Below, piece after piece: positions 9,301-15,349 of a stretch of 41,125 nt of DNA. The stretch spans positions 1 through 41,125 of the forward strand of contig JAGQVE010000036.1 of assembly GCA_020438105.1 (NCBI GenBank), given 5' to 3'. Each line of letters starts with the position of its first letter. Position 1 is the first letter of the stretch. The notes under the pieces were generated by a model, which was not told where the DNA came from, searched no databases, and saw only the letters and a program-made list of their open reading frames with translations. The DNA comes from Bacteroidales bacterium (lineage in GTDB: Bacteria; Bacteroidota; Bacteroidia; Bacteroidales; JAADJA01). The position numbers and the translations under genes are program-made.

Positions 9301-9630
9301 GCACAAATTGAGGATGTTGAAGCTCGTTTGGATGATGTGCTTTGGAAATACAATGGTCAGGAGCCCAAAGCAAGCCAGGAAGAAAACTGGCCACAGCCGG
9401 TACCGCTCAACGACAGATTACGTGCACTTGTTTACACGCATTGGCGCTCCACTTCCGATATCACCCAAACTCAGCGCGATGCATTTGATATTATTAAAGT
9501 GGAATTTCCGCCGGTTTTGGAGGAGGTGAAAGCCATTTACGAAAAAGAGATCCCGGCCATTGCCGAAGAGCTGGAAGCCATCAAAGCACCGTGGACTCCG
9601 GGTCGCGTACCTGAATGGAAATTCGATTAA
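6313..9630 (+). CDS. Large secreted BNR/VPS10-type beta-propeller protein (sortilin-like, glycosyl hydrolase-annotated family)
   Basis: A 1105-residue exported protein with a signal peptide (about residues 1-33, ending AMGQ). Residues ~50-760 hold many BNR/Asp-box motifs of the form S-x-D-x-G-x-x-W, for example KTTDGGENW, STDMGESW, SDDRGNSW, STDKGKTW and SADGGMIW. These mark one or two beta-propellers of the VPS10/sortilin-like type common in Bacteroidota. After ~residue 780 comes a lysine-rich stretch and a beta-sandwich-like segment (LIFTITDVAGNIIAKL), then a helical C-terminus (~930-1105). There is no T9SS tail, so it is probably periplasmic. Relatives are often annotated as glycosyl hydrolases, but I see no confirmed catalytic centre. 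The muramidase gene starts 7 nt downstream, suggesting one transcript. Confidence 0.8.
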   Translation: MNFTFLQNTGKSFISSGLAVLFLFISLGNAMGQKKKGDAEEGNDTIKSGDVSGLKWRSIGPAFTSGRIADFAVNPKNHSEYYVAAASGHVWKTENNGTTFSPIFDNQGAFSIGCLAMDPNNSNVIWVGTGENNHQRALSYGDGVYKSVDGGKSFKNMGLKESRQIGMIAIDPHNSDVVYVAAEGSVWGPGGERGLYKTTDGGENWEKVLDISENTGVNNVVLHPCNPDIVFATSEQRRRHVYTKIGGGPESAVYKSTDGGKNFRKIESGLPGADKGGMGIAISPVDPNVWYVIIEAAEDKGGFYRSTDMGESWDKMSDYSSSGQYYNEIYCDPKDADKVYSMETVSQVTEDGGKTWKSVGNNDRHVDDHACWIDPSDTRHFMIGGDGGVYETFDAGANWLHKTNLPVTQFYRVAVDNTEPFYWVYGGTQDNSSFGGPSQNTHRDGVSSCEWVTTLGGDGFFQAIEPTNPDIVYSAYQYGNIYRYDKKSGESINIKPQPRKDEDTYKWNWNTPYIISPHSPTRLYMAANKVFRSDDRGNSWKVISDDITAQVDRNTWPVMDHYWSIDAVAKDVSTSLFGMAVSIEESRLKDGLLYVGTDDGVISVTEDAGGNWTQIKKFPGVPEYTYVSDILASKFDENVVFATFNNHKRDDFKPYVLKSTDKGKTWTSIANNLPENGPAHSIQQDHVNPDLLFVGTEFGIYFSADGGMIWTKLSSGIPTIAIMDIAIQERENDLVLASFGRGFYIMDDYSPLRTAAAVVKDSVPHMFPIKDALLYAQTSRGGYGSGSNVFIAKNPEFGATFTYYIKDAPKTLKQMRHKKEKKLFKDKKPIPQPTLGELRAEENEVKPHLIFTITDVAGNIIAKLSEGVKSGLNRTTWDLRYPSTRPVNIRDGKYNPTSMGGSGLLVMPGQYFVSISQVVRGEVTELISKQPFNVVPLENTTLPASNREELVAFQNEAAELARVVMGTEDFTEDLLEQVRTMKQAAQRSMNSTPELMAQIEDVEARLDDVLWKYNGQEPKASQEENWPQPVPLNDRLRALVYTHWRSTSDITQTQRDAFDIIKVEFPPVLEEVKAIYEKEIPAIAEELEAIKAPWTPGRVPEWKFD

Positions 9631-9637
9631 TTTTTAT

Positions 9638-10822
9638 ATGAACATTTCAAGTACAATCATATTACTTCTATGGATCCTGCCCGGTTTTACAGCCGGGCAG
9701 GCTTCTGATGTTCTGGATCAAAAGCCGGTTAAAGTTGCGGCTGAGCGTATCGAATTCTATTTCCCTTTGCTTGAAGAAAAACGGATCGGTATCGTTGCGA
9801 ACCAAACCTCCTTGGTTGGAAATGCCCATTTGGTAGATACCCTTTTTATTTCCGGATTTGAGGTATTGAAAGTATTTGGTCCGGAGCACGGATTCCGGGG
9901 TAATGCTTCGGATGGTGAAAAAGTAGACGATGGCCGCGACCCAAAAACGGGTCTGCCCGTGATCTCCCTGTATGGTTCACATCGCAAACCAACGGCAGAT
10001 GATCTTAAGGGTCTCGATCTTGTAATTTTCGATATACAGGATGTGGGAACACGCTTTTACACGTATATCTCCACCATGACTTATGTGATGGAGGCTTGCG
10101 CCGAAAACGATATTCCGGTGATGATCCTCGACCGGCCAAATCCCAATGGTAATTTTGTGGACGGACCTGTTCTGGACACGGCATTTTCGTCGTTTGTGGG
10201 CTTGCACCCGGTGCCGGTGGTCCATGGCATGACAGTAGGTGAATATGCTCAAATGGTTAATGGTGAGGGCTGGTTGAAAAACGGCATTCAGTGCGAGCTG
10301 ACTGTGATCCCGGTTGAAAACTATGATCATACCATGTTGTATGATTTGCCTGTGGCGCCATCGCCGAACCTGCCGAATATGACAGCGATCTATCTCTATC
10401 CGTCCCTTTGTTTTTTTGAAGGAACCATTATTTCGGTGGGGCGGGGAACCGATTTGCCGTTCCAGGTGATCGGCCATCCCGATTTTGCTTATGGCAGCTT
10501 TGCATTTACCCCGGGATCAATCCCCGGAGTTTCGGTTCATCCGCCTTATGAAGGAGAAACCTGTTTCGGTCAATCCCTCCAGGGATATTCCGAACTGGTG
10601 TTGAAAGAGCGTCGTCTGCACCTTGATCTGTTAATTTCATATTATGATTATTTCAAGGATAAGGAACCGTTTTTTAAACCGTATTTTACCAAACTGGCAG
10701 GCTCTGAACAACTCCAAAAGCAAATTGAATCAGGAATGACAGAAGGGGAGATCAGGGCCACATGGCAAACTGAGCTTGAAAAGTTTATGGCGATAAGAGC
10801 AAAGTATTTGTTGTATAATTAG
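9638..10822 (+). CDS. namZ: DUF1343 family exo-beta-N-acetylmuramidase (NamZ-like, GH171)
   Basis: A 394-residue exported protein. The ATG at 9638 is preferred over an in-frame ATG at 9560 because it begins a signal peptide (residues 1-20, ending TAG) and lies 7 nt after the preceding stop; the earlier start would overlap that gene and give a non-signal N-terminus. DUF1343 hallmarks are visible: IGIVANQTS (~50), FGPEHGFRG (~80-88) with the Glu83-His84 pair, FDIQDVGTRFYTY (~131), LDRPNP and VHGMTVGEY. Characterised relatives (NamZ) remove N-acetylmuramic acid from the non-reducing ends of peptidoglycan fragments, so a role in wall recycling or in digesting other bacteria's walls is likely. It is flanked in the same direction by the propeller protein and a membrane glycosyltransferase-like protein. 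Confidence 0.85.
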   Translation: MNISSTIILLLWILPGFTAGQASDVLDQKPVKVAAERIEFYFPLLEEKRIGIVANQTSLVGNAHLVDTLFISGFEVLKVFGPEHGFRGNASDGEKVDDGRDPKTGLPVISLYGSHRKPTADDLKGLDLVIFDIQDVGTRFYTYISTMTYVMEACAENDIPVMILDRPNPNGNFVDGPVLDTAFSSFVGLHPVPVVHGMTVGEYAQMVNGEGWLKNGIQCELTVIPVENYDHTMLYDLPVAPSPNLPNMTAIYLYPSLCFFEGTIISVGRGTDLPFQVIGHPDFAYGSFAFTPGSIPGVSVHPPYEGETCFGQSLQGYSELVLKERRLHLDLLISYYDYFKDKEPFFKPYFTKLAGSEQLQKQIESGMTEGEIRATWQTELEKFMAIRAKYLLYN

Positions 10823-10859
10823 CAAACAAAATCAACCAAACCAACCTGAACCTTTAAAA

Positions 10860-12713
10860 ATGACTAAAACCAAAAGAAAGCAAAAGAATCAGCAACAAAA
10901 AAAGAAATCCGAATCCCGAGCGTCCTCCTCATTTATTATTCCTGATACAAAAAAGGGGACCTGGATCGCGATGACCATTGTATTTATTGTACCGGTTATT
11001 TTGTATTTGCAAACCGTTTCCTTTGGTTTTATCAATTTTGACGACAATGAGATCATCACCGAAAACGAGGCGTTTATATCGGATCTGAAAAACATTCCTG
11101 AAGCTTTTAAAACCGATGCTTTTATTGATGGTGGAAGTCATTTTTACCGGCCCATGCAAACCCTTTCTTATATGGGTGATTTGCAGGTAAGCACCGTGGA
11201 AAATCCCTGGATGTTCCATTTAAGACAGGTGCTGATGCTTGGAGTGATCGCTGTGTTGCTTTTTTTGCTCCTGCTCCGCTTCGGCATTCCCAAAGGTTTT
11301 GCAGTTTTGGGAACATTGATCTATTGCCTTCATCCCCTTTTTGTCTCAAACATTGCGTGGGTGCCGGCCCGCGGTGATTTGCAGCTGATGTTGTTTTCGC
11401 TGCTTTCCTTTGTATTGTTCATCGAGTTTCTTAGGAAGAAAAGCTATGCACTTTTGATTTTCAGTTGGATCGCTTTTACCCTTGCTCTTTTCAGCAAAGA
11501 GACAGCTGCGCTATTACCGCTCGTATTCCTCTTGTATTTTTTTGCTTTTGTAAAAGAGCGGAAATTTGAAATCCGTTATGCCATTTTTATAGGATTATTT
11601 GTAGTTTCCGGAATTGTCTGGTTTTGGATGCGATCTGTTGCTATTGGAGATTTTGCCAACCCGGATGAAGTTATTGGAGCATTTAGTCAAAACGGCGAAG
11701 TTGGACTTGTTCCCTTTTTGCTGAATATTCAAACCATTCCTGAGTCGCTAACAAATTTCTTTTTCCCCATCGATATAGATTTTCTTCCTAATTTTTCAAT
11801 CATCAAAACCATGATTGGCATTGCGATTTTGCTATTTCTGGCAATATGGTTATTCAAAAATAAATCCCGGCTCACCAGTGAAAAACTATTTTTCATAGCC
11901 TGGTTCCTGCTGCTTTTGCTGCCCACCATGTTATTTAAACCCTATCACATCGATTATCTGCAACACCGCTTTTTGCTACCCATGGTTGGTATTTTACTGC
12001 TTGTTTTGACTTTGCTGCCAAAAGACTTGTCGAGTTTTTCAAACAATGCTGTTCCGGGTGTATTGATCGTGCTACTTTTCATATTTGCAGTTTCCACGTA
12101 TTCCAGGTCGTTGGCTTATGAAGATTCAATGACCTTTTACAACAAGGCCATTGATCAAAACCCAAATTCAGATTTTGCATATATCCACCGGGGTTATTTG
12201 ATGCAAGCGGAAGGGAAGGCCAACAATGCCCTGAACGATTTTACTAAAGCCATTGAGATCAATCCTGAATATGCTTCGGCATACAACAACCGGGGAGTTG
12301 TGTATGCTGCGCTGGGCCAGTACGACAAAGCCATAGCTGATTATTCCAAATCGCTTAAGCTGAAACCCGGCAATGTGGAAGCTTATAATAACCGTGGGCT
12401 GGCCTATTCATACAAAGGCTTGTTTAACAAGGCCATCGAAGATTATAATGTGGTGATTGAAATGGATCCAAAGCTTGCAGAAGGGTACAACAATTTGGGA
12501 ATGGCATACGGGAACCAGGGAATTTTTGATAAAGCCATCGAAGGGTTTTCAAAAGCCATTGAATTGAAACCAGATTATGCCATGGCATACAATAACCTGG
12601 GACTGGCGCTGGCTGCACAAGGGAAAACCGCCTCAGCCTGCCAGGCTTTTAAAAATGCAGTTAAATACGGATTAAATGAGGCTCGCGAAAATGTGGAGCG
12701 GTATTGCAGGTGA
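10860..12713 (+). CDS. Polytopic membrane protein with C-terminal TPRs, TMTC-like (GT-C fold) glycosyltransferase candidate
   Basis: A 617-residue protein. Residues 1-32 are lysine-rich and cytoplasmic, a first membrane helix spans ~34-53, and it is followed by FINFDDNEII with the acidic pair Asp61-Asp62. About ten further hydrophobic helices extend to ~residue 420. Residues ~430-617 form five TPR units (AYIHRGYLMQAEGK, AYNNRGVVYAALGQYDKAI and so on). An acidic pair in the first extracytoplasmic loop, an RPMQTLSY segment and trailing TPRs are the layout of the TMTC family and related GT-C mannosyltransferases in animals and bacteria. Transfer of a lipid-linked sugar to an exported protein is therefore plausible but unproven. 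It follows the muramidase gene by 37 nt and ends directly against the convergent DUF559 gene. Confidence 0.7.
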   Translation: MTKTKRKQKNQQQKKKSESRASSSFIIPDTKKGTWIAMTIVFIVPVILYLQTVSFGFINFDDNEIITENEAFISDLKNIPEAFKTDAFIDGGSHFYRPMQTLSYMGDLQVSTVENPWMFHLRQVLMLGVIAVLLFLLLLRFGIPKGFAVLGTLIYCLHPLFVSNIAWVPARGDLQLMLFSLLSFVLFIEFLRKKSYALLIFSWIAFTLALFSKETAALLPLVFLLYFFAFVKERKFEIRYAIFIGLFVVSGIVWFWMRSVAIGDFANPDEVIGAFSQNGEVGLVPFLLNIQTIPESLTNFFFPIDIDFLPNFSIIKTMIGIAILLFLAIWLFKNKSRLTSEKLFFIAWFLLLLLPTMLFKPYHIDYLQHRFLLPMVGILLLVLTLLPKDLSSFSNNAVPGVLIVLLFIFAVSTYSRSLAYEDSMTFYNKAIDQNPNSDFAYIHRGYLMQAEGKANNALNDFTKAIEINPEYASAYNNRGVVYAALGQYDKAIADYSKSLKLKPGNVEAYNNRGLAYSYKGLFNKAIEDYNVVIEMDPKLAEGYNNLGMAYGNQGIFDKAIEGFSKAIELKPDYAMAYNNLGLALAAQGKTASACQAFKNAVKYGLNEARENVERYCR

Positions 12714-13100
12714 TTAAATTTTATTGCCAACGATTTTATTTTCAATCTCCTTCAATACAAACGCTAAATTGTTTTCTGTCTCTTCATTTGTAAACCGGAT
12801 AACTGTAATTCCCATCTTTTCAAGCTCCATTGTGCGATCAAGGTCTTTATAATACTGATCGCGTGTTTTATGAATTCCGCCGTCCAACTCAATAATTAGT
12901 TTACAATCGTGACAGTAAAAATCAGCAATATAAATGTAGAGAGGATGCTGTCTTCGGAATTTCTTCCCAAGCAATTGTTTTCTCCTCAATGCCTGCCAAA
13001 GTTTCTTTTCTGCAGGCGTCATTCTCTTTCTTAGCTCCCTTGCTCTGCGATGAATTTCCGGGCTTGCACCATAAAACATATTTTCTTCAATGTTACGCAT
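12714..13100 (-). CDS. DUF559 family endonuclease-like protein (Vsr/PD-(D/E)XK-like)
   Basis: A 128-residue protein of the typical length for this family. Visible hallmarks are RARELRKRMTPAEKKLW near the N-terminus, FRRQHPLYIYIADFYC (~48-63) with Asp60, LIIELDGGIH (~68-77) with Glu71 and Asp73, and a final strand VIRFTNEE. These fit the Vsr-like restriction-endonuclease fold; DUF559 proteins are often assigned a nuclease role, but few have been tested. The stop codon begins directly after the stop of the convergent TPR gene. No methylase or mismatch-repair partner is nearby. Upstream lies a stretch of palindromic repeats (13161-13288), and in Bacteroidota these genes are often scattered singly next to such repeats, which suggests mobility. 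Confidence 0.85.
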   Translation of the reverse strand: MRNIEENMFYGASPEIHRRARELRKRMTPAEKKLWQALRRKQLLGKKFRRQHPLYIYIADFYCHDCKLIIELDGGIHKTRDQYYKDLDRTMELEKMGITVIRFTNEETENNLAFVLKEIENKIVGNKI

Positions 13101-13160
13101 ATGTGACCGGACAGCTTTATTAATTAATTAGGAATTGGGTTAAAAATAAATAAAATTAAT

Positions 13161-13227
13161 TGCATATTGGGGCTATAACTCCTCTTTTTCTCCCCTAAAG
13201 GGGAGATGCTTATAGCCCCAATGTGCA
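13161..13227. repeat. Nested inverted repeat (hairpin) in the 13101-13402 intergenic region
   Basis: Arms 13161-13178 and 13210-13227 are 18 nt each and match at 17 positions when paired (core ATTGGGGCTATAA / TTATAGCCCCAAT). Inside sits a second perfect palindrome at 13190-13205 (CTCCCC-TAAA-GGGGAG). There is no T tract, so it is not a standard intrinsic terminator. It looks like a dispersed repetitive palindromic element. No gene is visible in this 302-bp gap. Confidence 0.75.
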
Positions 13228-13254
13228 TTGTAAAAAAGTGCGGTGGCAGTTCAT

Positions 13255-13288
13255 CCCCTTTAGGGGAGGTCAGGAGGGGTGGGAGGGG
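13255..13288. repeat. Second palindrome and G-rich run downstream of the first hairpin
   Basis: A short palindrome (CCCC-TTTA-GGGG at 13255-13266) runs into closely spaced G runs at 13263-13266, 13276-13279, 13281-13283 and 13285-13288. The CCCCTxxAGGGG core is shared with the neighbouring hairpin, so both probably belong to the same repeat family. A G-quadruplex on the + strand is possible, although the first loop is 9 nt. Confidence 0.5.
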
Positions 13289-13355
13289 TTTCCGGCAAAT
13301 TTTCATCAATCCAAAGACTATTCTTTCTAAATTAGCTTCATTATAACTTCTGTCT

Positions 13356-13363
13356 TAATTTTG
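13356..13363 (+). promoter_or_regulatory. Exact -7 box TAATTTTG
   Basis: TAATTTTG matches the Bacteroidota -7 consensus TAnnTTTG exactly and ends 39 nt before the start codon at 13403. No convincing TTG lies at the expected spacing upstream. Confidence 0.4.
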
Positions 13364-13402
13364 GTCAGGAAATACAATTGCTAAAATTATCGATAAAATC
13401 CA

Positions 13403-14290
13403 ATGAACCCCATCTACGGAATTTTTATAATCATAATCATCGCAGTCATGCTGCTATACCAGATACGCAGATCGTATAAATGGAATAAACCTGCTGTCCC
13501 CTTTCCACTGGACTGGAGGATTATCTTAACCCAAAAGGTGCCATTTTACAATGCCCTTTCAAAAGAGGATAAAGCAAGCTTTGAGTACAGGGTTCAGGAG
13601 TTTTTACTCAATTGCCGGATCACTGGTATACAAACAGAGGTTGATGACCGTGACAGGCTACTGGTAGCAGCCAGCGCAGTGATCCCGGTTTTTAACTTTC
13701 CTGATTGGCGATACTCTAACCTTAGCGAAGTGCTTTTATATCCTTCAGAGTTTAATGGCAAATTTGCGACTGAAGGCCCTGAGAGGAACATCTTGGGTAT
13801 GGTGGGTACCGGTTATATGGAGGGCAAAATGATCCTTTCGCAATCGGCGCTAAGGCTTGGATTTCAAAATGAATCGGATAAGGGAAACACAGCCATTCAT
13901 GAATTTGTACATCTAATCGATAAGGCGGATGGCGCTACGGATGGTATCCCTGAGTTGCTGATGGAAAAGCAGTATGTGATCCCCTGGGTGGATATGATTA
14001 ACAAAAACATCGATGAAATTTGGGCCAACCGTTCCGATATCAATCCTTATGGCGGTACCAACCGGACAGAATTTTTTTCGGTGGTGAGTGAGTATTTTTT
14101 TGAAAATCCCAAATTGCTGGCTAAAGGGCACCCGGAATTATACACCATGCTTGAAAAGATCTTTAAGCAGGATATGGATGCCAAAAAGTTGAACAGGTCA
14201 AATCGGAAAATTGACAGGGATGATCCCTGTCCGTGTGGGACCGGAAAAAAATTTAAAAAATGCTGCGGAGCGGTGCATTATAATTCGTAA
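13403..14290 (+). CDS. MtfA-like (M90) zinc metallopeptidase with C-terminal SEC-C motif
   Basis: A 295-residue protein. Residues ~4-20 form a membrane helix, placing the rest probably on the cytoplasmic face. The central domain (~33-255) matches MtfA/M90 peptidases: WRIILTQKVPFYNALS, the zinc-binding HEFVH (His166, Glu167, His170) followed by LID, and TEFFSVVSEYFFENP, which supplies the third ligand (probably Glu223). Residues ~272-290 are a SEC-C motif (DPCPCGTGKKFKKCC), a small zinc-binding tail known from SecA and other proteins. In E. coli, MtfA binds the glucose-PTS repressor Mlc and is an aminopeptidase; no such partner is visible here, so the substrate is unknown. The added membrane anchor and SEC-C tail set it apart from E. 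coli MtfA. Confidence 0.85.
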   Translation: MNPIYGIFIIIIIAVMLLYQIRRSYKWNKPAVPFPLDWRIILTQKVPFYNALSKEDKASFEYRVQEFLLNCRITGIQTEVDDRDRLLVAASAVIPVFNFPDWRYSNLSEVLLYPSEFNGKFATEGPERNILGMVGTGYMEGKMILSQSALRLGFQNESDKGNTAIHEFVHLIDKADGATDGIPELLMEKQYVIPWVDMINKNIDEIWANRSDINPYGGTNRTEFFSVVSEYFFENPKLLAKGHPELYTMLEKIFKQDMDAKKLNRSNRKIDRDDPCPCGTGKKFKKCCGAVHYNS

Positions 14291-14377
14291 TCGTTAATAT
14301 TTGCATCTCAACAAATAACAGGAATAAGCACTATCCACCATACCAATTAACATGTTCGGAAGGATGTAGAAATAACC

Positions 14378-15268
14378 TCACTCCGGTACCTGTCCTGCTT
14401 CCCCCTTATTTTGATACCAAAAATCATCTTTGTCCTGGTTCTGCACTTCGCCATCGAGGTTGTAATCGGCCTGCAGGTAGCCGGTGGTTCCGCTTTGGGG
14501 GTTCCAGAATAAGAGTTGATCAACGCTATTGATGTTGCCATCGCCATTGGCATCACCGGCATAAAGACCATAGAGTCCTCCACCGATCAATTTTTGAGCA
14601 TTGGTTCCATAAGCTTGTGAAGCAGCAGTCGAAAAATCGTATTGGTACACATCACCTGTCGCTGTTGCCGGCCCTGCTGAAAGCACACCCAAATGATTCC
14701 TGTGCCACACAACGATAAATGGCTGCTGGGTGATATTTGCAGAAAATTGAAGTGCACTGCTTCCGTCGGTGGCAACCACGCTGCCATTGGAAAGCAGCAA
14801 AGCAGCCTGTGTTTCCACTATGGTGGAGGGAAGTGCAGCGGTGGCGCTTGCTGCATCGCGGATCTCAACCAGCACCCAATCCACTACGTCGGCCGGGACT
14901 ACAGCTATCGATTCGCTGCCACTATAATTCCAGGGCGCGGTATTATATGGTTGCGACAAGGGTATCAGGTTTTTTGATTGAAGATCACTATTCATAGTGC
15001 TCCCATTATATGGCCCTTCCAGGAAAACCAGCAAATCCAGGTTGAGTCCTTGAATTAGCAATTGAAAAGGCTGTTGAAATCCTTGTGTAAGGATTATATT
15101 GCCATTGTCATAAGTTTCTGTAGCAACTTCTCCCAGAGTCCAGCTAAGTGAAACATTGCCGTTGGTTTGTACATCTCCTGCTGAGGATAAAACGGTGGGG
15201 GTTAGTTGCTGACTCAGCAAGCAATAGGGCAGTAATATCAATGGTAAAAGTAGTTTATAAGGTTTCAT
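14378..15268 (-). CDS. Secreted protein with shared C-terminal module and dockerin-like calcium loops
   Basis: A 296-residue exported protein with a signal peptide (residues 1-20, ending LLSQ). Residues ~22-70 are a short region common at the N-termini of secreted Bacteroidota proteins (LSSAGDVQ, SWTLGEVATETY, ILTQGFQQP). Residues ~75-296 match the last ~220 residues of the divergently transcribed M14 carboxypeptidase: FLEGPY, QPY-x4-PWNYSGSE, VVDWVLVEIRDA, WHRNHLGV, then DANGDGNINSVD and DYNLDGEVQNQD, which resemble dockerin or EF-hand calcium loops. Both proteins end in QVP plus an acidic residue. I do not recognise the module as a named family. There is no FPNP-type T9SS tail, so the module may serve for surface attachment or assembly; that is inference. 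Confidence 0.75.
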   Translation of the reverse strand: MKPYKLLLPLILLPYCLLSQQLTPTVLSSAGDVQTNGNVSLSWTLGEVATETYDNGNIILTQGFQQPFQLLIQGLNLDLLVFLEGPYNGSTMNSDLQSKNLIPLSQPYNTAPWNYSGSESIAVVPADVVDWVLVEIRDAASATAALPSTIVETQAALLLSNGSVVATDGSSALQFSANITQQPFIVVWHRNHLGVLSAGPATATGDVYQYDFSTAASQAYGTNAQKLIGGGLYGLYAGDANGDGNINSVDQLLFWNPQSGTTGYLQADYNLDGEVQNQDKDDFWYQNKGEAGQVPE

Positions 15269-15308
15269 GCAAACAAATATTAGTGGAGTTAAAGTTACAT
15301 ATTTTCCC

Positions 15309-15316
15309 TAATTTTA
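15309..15316 (+). promoter_or_regulatory. Possible -7 box TAATTTTA upstream of the M14 peptidase gene
   Basis: One mismatch to TAnnTTTG, ending 33 nt before the start codon at 15350, inside the 81-nt divergent intergenic region. No clear -33 TTG is seen. Confidence 0.3.
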
Positions 15317-15349
15317 CCCCGTCGATTTTAACTTATCCAACATTATCTT

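Noticed and set aside
9560..9637. Longer form of the muramidase gene starting at 9560
   Set aside because: It would overlap the propeller gene by 71 bp and put 26 non-hydrophobic residues before a clear signal peptide; the ATG at 9638 is far more likely.
9977..10477. Minus-strand open frame of 166 codons inside the muramidase gene
   Set aside because: The sense strand encodes conserved DUF1343 motifs throughout this stretch; the antisense translation is rich in His and Arg with no recognisable pattern.
12714..13100. Very-short-patch repair endonuclease or part of a restriction-modification system
   Set aside because: No cytosine methylase, MutL-like or restriction gene is in the window; only the fold family is supported.
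13124..13309. Possible small minus-strand gene in the intergenic gap
   Set aside because: It is the translation of the palindromic repeats (proline- and glycine-rich, no start context) and has no protein-like pattern.
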